Shown: one piece after another, positions 46,015 to 57,227 of the stretch | How the letters are laid out: each line of letters begins with the position of its first letter | Numbering within the stretch: position 1 is the stretch's first letter | Assembly (NCBI RefSeq): GCF_905171765.1 | Contig: NC_053395.1 | Location: 188,483,577-188,547,576 of the forward strand | Reading direction: 5' to 3' | Source: Bufo bufo | Taxonomy: Eukaryota; Chordata; Amphibia; Anura; Bufonidae | Length of the DNA stretch: 64,000 bases | Translations under genes and position numbers: made by a program | Notes under the pieces: model-generated | Databases searched by the model: none | The model's input: only the letters and a program-made list of their open reading frames with translations | What the model was told of the DNA's origin: nothing

Positions 46015-46574
46015 TTGTCTCATCACGTTCTGTTACCTGCTGCGGCTATCCGGATCAATGTTCACTGTAGAGAATTAACCATGTGTCATCGTTTTTGGTA
46101 TGGATGCTTACTGCTAAGTGCACTACTGATACGTCTTGACCATCAATGACTTAAATAGGACAACCTTTATTGCTGTATTACACCTAGGCATTGTGATGTG
46201 TAATTGATTGTACTTGAATGTGACTGTTTTATTGCATTTCTTGCTTGTTACTTTTCAATAAAGCGAGTTTAAAAAAAAAAAAAAGTCAATGGGTGATCAG
46301 TTTTATATGATTGTAAATAACCGGATCTGCCACCATTGACCTACGTTTTTTTAAGTGACAGATCTGGTTTGTTACTTTTCTAGGACCGGTCACAAAACCT
46401 CAGCTTGCAGAAACAGTATGCTGACAGAACAGGAGGCATCCTGATGCATCCTGAACAGATTTCTTTCCATTTAGAATGCATTAGGACTAAACAGAACCGT
46501 TGTTTTTTTCTGATTTGGAGATCCTCTACCGGATCTTAGGACCGGAAAACAACAACACAAGTGTGAAACAGGCC

Positions 46575-46997
46575 CAAGGGGGAAGCCATCTTGCCTAAGA
46601 AGCTGTTAACAGCATTCAGAGACACGATTTACAGTAGCCACATGGGTCATAGGAACCTGTAGAGTGGAGGCATTCATCGAGGTCACTGTACAGAGAGGGG
46701 GAGTAGATAAGCTGTAACCCCCACCTGTAAATAGTGTGATCCTGTGTTATTTATACAAAAGTTTTATCTTTCACTGCAATTTTGCCTGTCATGAACATGA
46801 GAAGGTTGCTGAGAAGTGATCTCTACAGAACAGCAAGTGTCAGACTACTATGATGCTTTGTGATCAGAGTCAAAACTGCATGATTTTAGGATTTTCTTTT
46901 TATAGACATAATGATGTGGAAAACTGAAAAAACACAGATAAAAAGGTGTCAGCAAAGTGAATAAATGGAGGCGATAAAACAAAAGAGAGAGTTATAC
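46575..46997. other. UBR3 intron, no feature
   Basis: Non-coding sequence between the MITE and the exon donor (complement of 46991-46997). Confidence 0.5.
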
Positions 46998-47102
46998 CTC
47001 ATCACAAGGGTCGTCCTCTGGATAATTTTCCAATCCAAGCTCTATGAGATACAGGACCATGCAGAGGACATGCTCTGACATGTTCTGATGATCCATCAAG
47101 AT
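46998..47102 (-). CDS. UBR3: UBR3 exon, 105 bp
   Basis: Acceptor TTTTTTTTTACTTTCAG, 35 codons with phase 0 at both ends, donor GTATAAC. The peptide ILMDHQNMSEHVLCMVLYL then IELGLENYPEDDPCDE matches UBR3 strongly; mammals have a more glutamate-rich acidic tail at the end. The donor lacks the common +5 G, so it is weaker than the other five. Confidence 0.95.
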
Positions 47103-48108
47103 CTGAAAGTAAAAAAAAAATAGATTAGACAATGCAAAAAAACATAACAGCACTGCTAAATAACTCTTCACCTAAATGATGTTTAAATGGGAAGTCCCAC
47201 CACTATAAGAACTTATCCACAGGAGTTCCCAGACTGGATGAAGCGGTGGTCAAACATGCAGAATTGCACCCCATCGCTAGATTCACCTCTTTGGGACTGC
47301 CAGAGACTGCCTATCCTTCAACAGTTTCAATGGGTGTAGCTATAGCCATACACCTTTCTATGGGACCCAGAGGTTGGGAGGGACACCATTACGTGCAAAA
47401 ACATTGTACCTTTTTGTGGGGAATGTGTTTTGTGTGTTATATGGTGCTATTATACATACCTTTAATTATTGTTAGGGCTCATGCATACAAACGCTTTTTT
47501 TCTTCCGTATCAGTTACGCATGTCACATAGAGACCCATTCACTTCAACCATGTGCTGTCCAGATCAGTATGTTCATTCTGTGGCACCCGCAAAAAAATAC
47601 ATGTCCCAGTTTTGTCTGTTTTACGGACAAGGATAGGACTGTCCTATAGAGGCCAGGATGTTCCGATCCCGCAAAATGCGGATGACAAAACAGGCTATGG
47701 TCATTTGCATGAGCCCTTATGCATCCGTTTTCATTTTCTAACACTAGGCGGTGGGGGCCCATTTTATTTTGCTATGGGGCCCTATGAATTATAGTTATGC
47801 CCCTGGTCTTACAGATTGAAATGGAGCAGCTGCATGCATGCATGACCACTGCACCATTCACTATGGGAACTGCAACCTCATTCTTGTGACTGGCGCAGAT
47901 ATTTATCTCTTTTCTCGTGGTTAGGGGATAAGTTCTTATGGTGGAGCAAACCATTTAATTGCTTGTTATATTATTAGTTTAACTGTCAAGTATTTCAAGC
48001 AAAGTGTGTAGAGACTCTTATGTATTTCAGGTGGTTTACTAGCAGACTCTGCATATCCCCTAGCAGACTCTGCTTTCCGTGCAGTATTATCACTACGGCC
48101 ACACGCAC
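47103..48108. other. UBR3 intron with one MITE
   Basis: Holds the MITE at 47475-47716; the rest shows no gene. Confidence 0.6.
47475..47716. mobile_element. Harbinger-type MITE, complete
   Basis: TTA duplicated (47472-47474, 47717-47719); ends GGGCTCATGCATACAAACG and CATTTGCATGAGCCC. 242 bp. Confidence 0.87.
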
Positions 48109-48250
48109 CTTGTAGAGAAGAGTGAAGAGGACAATGTGCAAAGTTTTGCAGTGCAGGAGCCTCATAAGCCCTTTGTAACTTGGATGTAGAGGGGTTCTCT
48201 TCTTGTAAGGCGGCCACGGGTTTCCAGGACATCGACCGATTTGCTTTAAA
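48109..48250 (-). CDS. UBR3: UBR3 exon, 142 bp
   Basis: Acceptor GTGCTTTTACAG, first base T completes a Phe codon begun in the previous exon (TT+T), then 47 codons ending LLYK before donor GTGCGTG. The peptide LKQIGRCPGNPWPPYKKRTP, then LHPSYKGLMRLLHCKTLHIV, is near-identical to vertebrate UBR3 (mammals have SGKF for IGRC). It is probably part of the helical core; that is inferred from its hydrophobic pattern. Confidence 0.95.
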
Positions 48251-49604
48251 CTGTAAAAGCACAAAAACAACCTCATGAACATTTCAGGCACATGGCAGCC
48301 AGCCCTCAGCAGTTTCGGTATACTTCTAATCTTATTAAAGCTGTGTATAAAACGCAACCGAAAAATGGGGCCCTTAAAATCCCTGTGGCCTCTGAAGAAG
48401 GCGAGGAAACAACAGAAGACTGAAGTGGTCACTGCCATCTTTTATAGCACTCATCAGGGGTCATATTGGTCAGACCCCCAACGATCAGACATGGAAACTG
48501 AATATTGCAGAAATTATACATAAACGGACACATTCTTTCAGTTCACAATGCTGTACCATATATATTATATACAACCTAATTCTGTAGTCTGGAAGACCAC
48601 TTTTCAATGCCAAATTGTTTTAGATTCAGCATTCTGGGAGGATTCCTATCTTTATAGCAGGTGTAGCTTCATTTGCTGACACACAGCTCAGGATCCCCTG
48701 TATACATGGGTATATCGTGCCCCTAAGCAGCACATAACCCTGCAGTCAAGTACCACTTGGTAACACGTCATCGCTGAAGCCAGTCATTGGCTACAGCTGT
48801 GCACGTGATCTTGTCCGCCCGAACGCCAGGGACCGAAAGACTGTAGAATACAGCCAGGATGTAAATGTGATTTATTTATTTTTTTCAATAAGTACAACAC
48901 GCTGCAGAAATAAGTTAGAAAAAAGAAAAACTGGACAGCCCCTTTAAATAACATTCTGGCTGCAGCCACCTACAGTGGGAGCTTACTGCATAATATGTAA
49001 CTGAGTTCAGTGCATAAATGAATAAAGCAAGCTCCACCTAGTGGTGGCAACCAGTAAGTTGTTTTGAAGTCCAAGTCTGCAGCGCATGTGGACCACTATT
49101 TTTGGAAAGCAATATGACCCTCAACTCCTATAACCAAATGTTACAGAAATACATTGTGGAACCATGTAGACGACCAAAACAAAAATTGGAACAAACGGGA
49201 GGAAATTCACTTCAAAGAGATTAGTAAGCTCTTCACAAACCATGCAGAAAACGCACCTTCCTCAAAGAACAAAAAATAAAAAAAGGACAAGGTTACTTTA
49301 AGTCTCTTTGTAGCAGGACCTGAGGGAACTGCAGCAACCAATTAGCAAATAAATTGCTGTGGAATAAAGGTTAAGCAATATTTGCTCACGCTGGAAGGCA
49401 ATGCATCATTCATTCTGACGGCTCATTCCAAAAACACTACGAGAAGAATGGAAATGAAACCCCCAATGTCATCTAAATTGCAGGAGAGCATTTTACACCC
49501 ACAACTCGTGCCCTTTACTGATATTTAGTAAAAATAAAATCATTTGTGTATAAGAAGCAAGAATTATGCTCGACTGTTCATTCTAAGCAAAAAAAAAAAA
49601 AAAG
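48251..49604. other. UBR3 intron, no gene seen
   Basis: AT-rich. A T2-like end (GGACAGCCCCTTTAAATAAC) near 48935 and inverted GTCATCG... words suggest a worn MITE at 48600-48950. Otherwise nothing. Confidence 0.4.
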
Positions 49605-49942
49605 ATTTTTGTATAACTTACCAGTAAAATCTCTTTCTCGCTCTTCCTTGGGGGTCACAGGAGACCTTGGTATAGCTCACCTCCCTGGGAGGCGTGACAC
49701 TAAGTGAAAACGGTTAAGCCCCTCCTCCAGCAGCTATACCCTCAGCCTGGAGAGAGAGACTGCCAGTTGCGTGTCCAAGTAGTGAGAAAAGGCAATGACC
49801 AACAATGTGGAACCAACCAGCCAACTACCCAACGGGGTAAACAAAGTCTGTAACCGTGTAGAAAAAACAAATGAATGGGTGGGTGCTGTGTCCCCCAAGG
49901 AAGAGCGAGAAAGAGATTTTACTGGTAAGTTATACAAAAATC

Positions 49943-51000
49943 TCATTTTCTCGCCCATTTTCCTTTGGGGACATAGGAGACCTTGAGACGTCCGACAGCA
50001 GTCCAAGAGGGGAGGGACCACAGCTCCAAGAACCGTCGCCTGCAAAAACCAGGCGGCCCAAGGCAGCATCCGCCGATGCACAAGTATGCACCCTGTACAG
50101 TAGAACTTGGTAAAGGCATGCAAGAAAGACCAGTGGCCGCCGTGCACAAATGTTCGGCTGAAGCCTGATGTCTCTGGCCCAAGAGGCACCGACCGATCTG
50201 GTGGAATGAGCGGCGACACCAAAAGGCGGAACCTTGCCCCTGGTGCGGTAACCTCAGCAATAGCCAATTGATGAAGCAGCCGAAAGCCACCTTGGAGGCC
50301 AGCAACCCTATGCGCGGACCTTCCGTTACCACAAAAAGAGTCAGAGCGCCGAAAGGAGCCGGTGATCTCCAAGTAAATCCTCGAGGCCCGAACAACGTTC
50401 AAGCAGCGCAGTGTCCGTTCCCAGGAGTGGAAAGGACGATGGCCTCGTCGAGAAGAAAGGCAGATACCACCGTCAGAAGGAAGGAAGGAAGGAACGGGAT
50501 GGAGAACAGCCTTGTCGTGGGGAAGGACCGAAAGGCTCAGAACAAGAAAAAAGGCCGCTAATTCAGACACCCGTCTGAGACATGATGGCCACAAGGAACA
50601 GGACCTACAGGACAGAAGGCGTAGAGAGATCTTCTGTAACGGCTCGAAGGGGGAAGCTTGGAGCGCCGAGAGCACAGTATTTTGTACCCAGGGCGGTACC
50701 GGGGGACGGTACAGAGGCACCAATGACCCTTCAAGGAACAAAGTCTCAGTCCCAGGCCGACTGGAGAAAGGACTGAACCGTGGGGAGAGAAAGGCGGAGT
50801 GGGGGAACGCCCCGCTTCCCACAGAACCGGAGGTAAGATCTCCAAGTCCGATAATAGATCCTGGACGAAGCACGGCCGAGTGCGAAAACCAGCAAGCCCG
50901 AAAAAAAACAAAAAAAAAAAACGACCTGATCAGGCGCAGACCAGTAGCACGGGCGGAAGAGTCCGGCAAAGCTGGTCCATCGGCCCACGAGCAACTTCAA
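49943..51000 (-). pseudogene. DIRS tyrosine recombinase (copy B), broken
   Basis: The N-terminal domain reads SSRIYYRTWRSYLRFCGKRG and LPTVQSFLQSAWD, equal in layout to copy A. In a second frame a long open stretch (50969-49734) carries ASPFEPLQKISLRLL and RRVSELAAFFLVLS, the catalytic Arg region, and HGGHWSFLHAFTKFYCT, where the Tyr sits. Frames alternate, so it is inactive. Confidence 0.75.
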
Positions 51001-52149
51001 CCCGGAGTGGGGGAGCAGAAGAGCGGACGGAAGGAACCGAAAGGGGTCCGTCCAGTAGCAGACAGATGCCAGGACAAGTCAGGCTAAAGTCCATGTCGAT
51101 GGTGCCACCAGAGCAAGGGGTTCTTCCATTCCTGTGAGGGAGATTTAAGGACAATCATTGACCGAAGAGTAGTCCTCAAGCAGGGACAACAGCAGGAAGG
51201 GATGAAGATGGCCTTGCTGTAGAAACGCAATGCGGCTACCCCCAGTACAACAGGAAGATAGTAGTCACGGAACAAAAAACGGCAGGTAAGGCAGAGACAA
51301 CTAACCTCGAGACGGATGAGGTATAATTGAGGGCATCATCACTACCTCAGACCCGAGCGAACGGACTACCAGTCCAGGGAGTGAGAGACTACGGCCTACC
51401 ATTTAAGGGCCAATATGGCAAGGAATAGAAGGTAAGTGCCGGAAGCGATACCGTTACCACTGTAGAGACCCAGATTCAAGCCTGGGGGTCAACTTACCGA
51501 GAAGGTAAGTTTACAGCAGGACCCCCGCCTAGAACGGAAAAACGCAATCTGTCACCTAAGCGTGAGGACAGAACGCGGTAGGCACGGCAAGTGGGCACAC
51601 GGCCAGTACAGCTAGTGTGAGCGAGGGAGATGGTCCGAGGTCACAACAGGAACTCCAGAACCATCTAAGTCAACAACCATACTCTCCCGAGGAGAGGGCT
51701 GTGAAGGAACAGCCTCTGAAGCCTGACCAGGGCAGAAGCCACATCGGGTGACCTTCCAAAGGAGAGCGACCCAAACTTGGCAGCAGAGCGGCATTAAAGT
51801 GCAGAGGGCGCCCATAGGAAGGACTCATACCACACCACATCCGAAGAGGAGGGAATGGTAGTAGGTGAGGGAACCGTAGTCCCGCCAGAGCCAACCTAGA
51901 ATTCGAAGGGTGCTGCAGACAACCCTCTCGTCCATGAGACCGCTTGTGCAGGGAAGCAAAGCAGCAGGAGGACGCAATGGGTACGCATCCAGCAGTCATG
52001 AACACTCCACGGGTGGAAGGGCCAACGAGCATGGTCAATACTGCCACAAGCAGAACCGCAAAATACTGTCCAAACCCGAGAATGAGCACCGCCTAGCTCG
52101 GTGCAGGCAGATAGCAAGTAGACCGCGTCCGGACCAGGTGGAAGCAGAA

Positions 52150-53235
52150 TGATCTCTCCGGAGAAGAGTGTAAAGCATGCGGCTAGCATCGTAACCCAAG
52201 GGAAACACGTATGTCGCGGGAGGAAGGGGGACATACGTACGGTCAGCCCCGTAAGCAGTGAGAATGCCAACCCACCTACGGAAGGAGAAGGCATACACGG
52301 CCCATACAATGCACAGAGCGCGCATGAATGTTCACCCACTGTAAATATTTACTCTGGGAAGGGGGCCATCGACAGAGCCCCACAGTATCTACAGAAGTGC
52401 AATATGCCGCCTGGAAGGGAGTCCTGCACAAGACTAGTACAGTATGCGATGTAACGCAAGCAGTCCGCCTAGAAAAGGGGGATATGCACCTGGCAGACAC
52501 TGCATTCGGCAAGAGTGTAAAGGCCCGCCTAAGAAGGGGGTGATGCTCAAGACCAGTACCGACTTCAGAGAAGTAGGGCATACCATATTCCGCCCAGAAG
52601 GGGGTCATGCACATGGCCGCACTGAATCCAGTAGGAATGCAGGAAGTCCGCCTAGGGAAGGGGGACATGCACATGGATACCATCGCATTAAGTGATAGTG
52701 TAATAATCCACCTAACACCGTATCCCGTGAGAGTGAAACTACCCCGCCAATGAATGGGGACATGCACGAGGCCAGCACAGCATGTACAAGGTCAGCCTTG
52801 AGTCCCGTGAGTGTGCAAAATTCCGCCTATGGAATGAGGGGCGGTCATGCATATGGCCAGCACCGCATCCAGTGGGAGTGCAAGTCCAGCGAGAGTGCAA
52901 GCACCCCGCCAATGGAAGGGGGTCATGCACATGGCCAGCAACGTACAGGCGAGAGAACAACCACAGGCAGTGAGAGCGCATTATGCCGCCTAAGGAAAGG
53001 AGGCATGCACATGGCCGGCAGCGAATCCAGTGAGAGTGCATAATTCCGCCTATGGAAGGAGGTTGTGCACGTGGCCAGCACCTCCAGTGAGAGTGCAGTA
53101 TTCCGCCTATGGAAGGGGGGCATGCACATGGCCGGCAGCAGATCCAGTGAATTGCCGAATTCCACCTATGTAAAGAGGTCATGCACATGGCCAGCCCGCA
53201 GCCAGGGATAGTGCAGTAGTCCGCCTAGGAAGGGG
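52150..53235. repeat. 60-bp tandem array inside DIRS copy B
   Basis: Units near 60 bp with CCGCCTATGGAAGGGGG, CATGCACATGGCC, GCATCCAGTG and GAGTGCA; for example unit starts at 52978 and 53038. About 16 units, the right ones clearest. Same period and core words as the array at 2260-4480. Confidence 0.85.
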
Positions 53236-53845
53236 GAAGGGGAGAAGCCACTCTTTCACCATCAGCCGTCTTCACCCTCTGTCCGTTCCAGCAGGGTCGC
53301 CCCTTCAGCTACTGGCACCGTAGTGGCAGGACGCTGGAAGAGGGACTTGGTGTGCGGGCGACCCTTACGCTGGCGGGATGCAGGGGAGCTAGGCTGCTCT
53401 AGTCCACCTTGCCTTCTGTGGGGGAGGCAGCAGTGTAGATGCCGGCACTGGCGCACCTCGACCCCGGGAGAAACAGAGAGGTCTAGTGCGTCTCTGTTGT
53501 CCCTGAAGAGAAGAAGAAAAAATGTAATAAAAAATTATAAGGAGAGAAAAAAAACAGCCCTGCAGAGAAGGGAGTTTCTTGCCTCCTTGGACACTAAGCA
53601 AAAAACTGGCAGTCTCTCTCTCCAGGCTGAGGGTATAGCTGCTGGATGAGGGGCTTAACAGTTTTCACTTAGTGTCTCGCCTCCTAAGCTGAGCTATACC
53701 CAAGGTCTCCTGTGTCCCCCAAGGAAAATGGGCGAGAAAAGCAGTTTTGCAGATTCGTACAGATGTGACCAACATGGCAAACTGCTGGCGTCTCGAGGCA
53801 AATCGTATAAGACATGATTCATGTAGTACAAATGATGCCACTTAC

Positions 53846-53942
53846 AATGCAGTGTATCGGTCCATGGCGGACTGCACGTCTCTGCGGTACACAGTACGGA
53901 GGATAACCATCACAGGGTCAAACTCTTGGTCCCAGGCCTCAC
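53846..53942 (-). CDS. UBR3: UBR3 exon, 97 bp (most 5' exon in the window)
   Basis: Acceptor CTCCTTGTAAAG, two bases completing a Gly codon from an exon outside the window, 31 codons, then TT and donor GTAAGT. The peptide EAWDQEFDPVMVILRTVYRR, then DVQSAMDRYTA, matches UBR3, where a Phe follows Ala and is restored by the next exon. No further UBR3 exon was found to the right, so the intron upstream is over 10 kb. Confidence 0.93.
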
Positions 53943-54675
53943 CTTTACAAGGAGAGAAAGAGAAGTGAAGACTTGCATCGGTCAATTAGTGGTTACAGTA
54001 AACTGCATATATACAATCAGCTTGGGAATGGGAATGCAACAAACCGGAAGGGAATGCTATCTTGTGCACTCAGTTCCAGTTTGTTCAGTTTTGTCCCCAT
54101 TGACAATGAAAGGGGACAAAACTGAAGTGTTTTCCTCCGGTTTTGAGAGCCTGTGTCGGATCTCAAAACCGGACAGCACAACGCTGATGTGAAAGTAGCC
54201 CAAGTCACACAGCACAATGCACTTGCATCGAATACATGAAAGCTGTGCACCATTTCATACATTTGGCGCAACTACACAATGTACAACTAGACATAAAAAC
54301 CTCTCTCAAAAGATAAATGTCCCCTATACATCTTTCTCTATAAATCTGCATTTTTTGCATCAATACCACAAATTCCAGGCCTAGAATACAGCACGCCACA
54401 ACGACAACCCTTAAAGGTGTAGAATCGTATGAGATCAGGGTTTACGCAAAAGGTCAAGTAAATGCAAATTGAAAAAATGATATTTTGTGCTACAATGCCC
54501 TGGAAGATCCGCTGCTTGAAGAAATGTGGTCGTATCCTGAAGGCAAATGTTTCTGAGTAATGTACTTCGAAGAATGGGCTTAACCCCTCACCAACTGGTT
54601 ACGTTCAGTTCATACGACTGTTTACAGGGATGGGCAAAAGACTTCTTCGATATTTAGCAAAATTGCCAATAAAAC
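53943..54675. other. UBR3 intron; truncated MITE at about 54030-54200
   Basis: 54130-54200 ends GATGTGAAAGTAGCCC, one end of the GGCTACTTTCACAC family. The rest is non-coding and unique-looking. Confidence 0.45.
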
Positions 54676-55624
54676 AGTAATTAGACTTACCAGTAATTGT
54701 TTCCTTGAATCCACCATGACTGCTACACATGAGATTGACCCCTTGACCTCTATAGGGGCAGGAACACACAGAGTTTAAAAGGCCACCACCCACTCTCACC
54801 CTCAGTGTTTACAAATTACCAAAGTGGGTGCAAACCTATATTATATTTTTTATATAAATTTTCTTTTTTTGTTTATTTTTATTATTTTTTTTGTAGTATT
54901 TCCTCAAACTCAATATCTGATCAACTAAGGGGGGGAATATCTGAGCCGTCATGGTGGATTTAAGGAAAGAGAATTACCGGTAAGTCTAATTACGGTTTTT
55001 CATTTCATCCACCATGACTGCTAAACATGAGAACTACCAGATTACTTGGTGGGGGGCAACAGCTTGCAGAACTTTCTGGCCAAAAGGTCAGAGCTGTAGA
55101 AGCAGAGACATCTATACGATAATGCTTTATGAATGAATTTATACTTCACCAGGTAGCAGCTCTACAAATCCTGTCAAGGGAAACGCCATTGCCCTAGTGG
55201 AATGGGCTCTAACGTTACCAGGACTAGTAAGACCCGCCATTGAGTAACAGCAGGATATTGTGGTTTTAATCCAACGACCTATGGAGGCCCTGGAAGCTTT
55301 TTTCCCCTTAATTTGACCTGCAAACTGAATAAAGGAGATTGTCGTCCTTCCTAAATTCCTTAGTAGTTGTCAGGTACTGGATAATTGTATCTCTTATGTC
55401 CAGGAGCTGTAACTGTACTTCAGTTAAATTTTGTGGGTCTGTAGAAAAGGAAGGTAGGATGATTACCTGATCTCTATGGAAATTTGAGACCACTTTTGGA
55501 AGAAAACCTGGATCTAATCTGAGTACTATTCTGTCCGAAAAAATTGAAAGGTAGGTTTCTCGGCAGGAGAGGGCCTGAATTTCTCCCAGGCGTCTAGCTG
55601 ATGTTATAGCTATTAAAAATACTG

Positions 55625-57227
55625 GAAAAGTAGAAAAAAGTATTGCAAAAGGCTCTACTGACTTGCACGACACGGTTAGGTGCTCTCTCCAAATATGGCA
55701 GTACCAATTGCCAAAATAATCGATATAGTAAAAATTTCACAGGATGGAGGGCACTCAAATGACTGGGTATGTATATAGGAATTCAATTGCATATGAGGTA
55801 TATCTCGTTTTTTATTATTAGTTGCAAAATTGTGCCTTTATATACAAATGATGAATGTATATATCAGGATGAAGTAGCAACGTTCGATAGTGATATAACA
55901 TACAGAAGCAATAAAATTTCATCAAGCAATAAAAGTCATTAAAATTGTATCAGGAATACTGATTCCTCTTATAAGGTGAAAAAGTAAAAGGGTCCTTGTA
56001 TGACTGAAGGATGCCTACCTATGCAGATGATCAGTCTGCATATAGGTCTTATACTGTAGTCTAGTGGTGAAATAAGTCTGCTTATGTCCGCTTTTATCCT
56101 GAAAATACAGTCACCTTAAGGAAGGAAGCAGGAACAGTCTTACCCCATATAGATGTATTCCGGGGAGCTGCTGCAAAAAGGTGTCCTTACTGAGGTCGTC
56201 CGATCCTCTGCGGCGTGTGGCGGTGGTGCGCACGTGTTCTTCAGCGTCTTCTTCTATTCCGGCTTCCTGGATCGCTGCGTCGCTCTCTGCTATACAGGAT
56301 GTGACGTTCCTATGACCGGAAGTGTCGGTCTGTTGTTCCGGCCTGCTGACCGATTTGTCAGCGAACTATATATTATTATTCACCTTTAGTTGATAAAAGG
56401 GCTTTTTTTAGTACATAGTCCAAGTACTATTCTGGGTAAAACCAAACGCGTTTCGGTGCACTCTTGCACCTTCATCACTGATAAAGGTGCAAGAGTGCAC
56501 CAAAACGCGTTTGGTTTTACCCAGAATAGTACTTGGACTATGTACTAAAAAAAGCCCTTTTATCAACTAAAGGTGAATAATAATATATAGTTCGCTGACA
56601 AATCGGTCAGCAGGCCGGAACAACAGACCGACACTTCCGGTCATAGGAACGTCACAACCTGTATAGCAGAGAGCGACGCAGCGATCCAGGAAGCCGGAAT
56701 AGAAGAAGACGCTGAAGAACACGTGCGCACCACCGCCACACGCCGCAGAGGATCGGACGACCTCAGTAAGGACACCTTTTTGCAGCAGCTCCCCGGAATA
56801 CATCTATATGGGGTAAGACTGTTCCTGCTTCCTTCCTTAAGGTGACTGTATTTTCAGGATAAAAGCGGACATAAGCAGACTTATTTCACCACTAGACTAC
56901 AGTATAAGACCTATATGCAGACTGATCATCTGCATAGGTAGGCATCCTTCAGTCATACAAGGACCCTTTTACTTTTTCACCTTATAAGAGGAATCACAGT
57001 GTTCCTGATACAATTTTAATAACTTTTATTGCGTGATGAAATTTTATTGCTTCTGTATGTTATATCACTATCGAACGTTGCTACTTCATCCTGATATATA
57101 CATTCATCATTTGTATATAAAGGCACAATTTTGCAACTAATAATAAAAAACGAGATATACCTCATATGCAATTGAATTCCTATATACATACCCAGTCATT
57201 TGAGTGCCCTCCATCCTGTGAAATTTT
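55625..57227 (-). mobile_element. 1.6-kb palindromic retroelement centred on a hammerhead-like motif
   Basis: Bounded by a perfect 14-bp duplication TATTAAAAATACTG at 55611-55624 and 57228-57241; removing the insert restores the DIRS recombinase frame. Bases 55729-57229 form two arms of about 743 bp, almost identical in inverse (for example 2 bp differ near 55950/57000), around a 10-base loop at 56473-56482. A one-sided tail of about 104 bp (55625-55728) lies on the minus-strand 3' side. A mirrored 78-codon frame appears on both arms but has no known similarity. The long duplication, hammerhead core and GC-rich body fit a non-autonomous Penelope-like element. Confidence 0.82.
56450..56478 (-). 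ncRNA. hammerhead-ribozyme-like core
   Basis: Minus strand: GUGAUGA, then a perfect six-base stem II (GGUGCA/UGCACC with loop AGAG), then GAAAC and GCGUUU. This is the type I hammerhead layout with CUGAUGA changed to GUGAUGA at its first base. The plus-strand copy in the other arm has CUGAUAA and AAAAC instead. ACGCGU is its own inverse, so stem III would have to form between two RNA copies, as reported for Penelope-like hammerheads. Confidence 0.6.

Larger units (their letters stand above)
40656..46280 (+). mobile_element. near-full-length L1-clade LINE
   Basis: 5,625 bp between copies of AAAAGTCAATGGGTG at 40641-40655 and 46281-46295 (the leading As merge with the tail). It starts with a G-run and GGCGTGGCC, has a 150-bp leader, ORF1, a 520-bp spacer, ORF2, a short 3' UTR with AATAAA at 46257 and a poly-A tail. 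It lies in a UBR3 intron in the antisense direction to the gene. Only two ORF2 lesions were seen, so it is young. Confidence 0.95.
40465..46574. mobile_element. Harbinger-like MITE split by an L1 insertion
   Basis: Ends GGCCTGTTTCACACTTGCG and CACAAGTGTGAAACAGGCC are inverted; left flank TAA, right flank CAA. The two halves are 40465-40655 and 46281-46574, rejoining across a 15-bp L1 target duplication. Interior has AACCGGA/TCCGGT words. Confidence 0.85.
49605..53738 (-). mobile_element. DIRS-like retrotransposon copy B, internally deleted
   Basis: Left end TTGTATAACTTACCAGTAAA and CTTGGGGGTCACAGGAGACC are mirrored at 49880-49950 and again at the right end (GGTCTCCTGTGTCCCCCAAG at about 53703). 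On the minus strand the recombinase (51000-49943) is followed upstream directly by non-coding 5' sequence, so reverse transcriptase and RNase H are missing apart from a stub near 51100. 51280-53240 holds a 60-bp array. The right end lies about 107 bp from a UBR3 donor. Confidence 0.88.
16061..53942 (-). other. UBR3: UBR3 gene interior: six exons, five introns, both ends outside the window
   Basis: UBR3 is a large RING-type E3 ubiquitin ligase of the UBR family that transfers ubiquitin to substrates with an E2 partner. Six minus-strand exons were identified by eye from remembered vertebrate UBR3 protein segments, then tested by splice phase. Codons split between exons restore the expected residues: TT+T gives Phe between the first two exons, AG+A gives Arg between the last two. 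All acceptors end in AG and all donors begin with GT. Introns in transcript order are 5,595, 1,006, 6,732, 8,426 and 15,055 bp, much of it transposon. The exons code for the central region; the N-terminal UBR box and the C-terminal RING are not in the window, so the gene extends past both edges. Confidence 0.92.

Noticed and set aside
49734..50969. 411-codon minus-strand frame as an intact gene
   Set aside because: Recombinase motifs are spread over two frames and the ends read through the DIRS terminal repeat; it is a broken element, not a gene.
56153..56803. Two identical 78-codon frames on opposite strands as a gene pair
   Set aside because: They are the same sequence in the two arms of the palindrome. 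No known similarity, no upstream signals.
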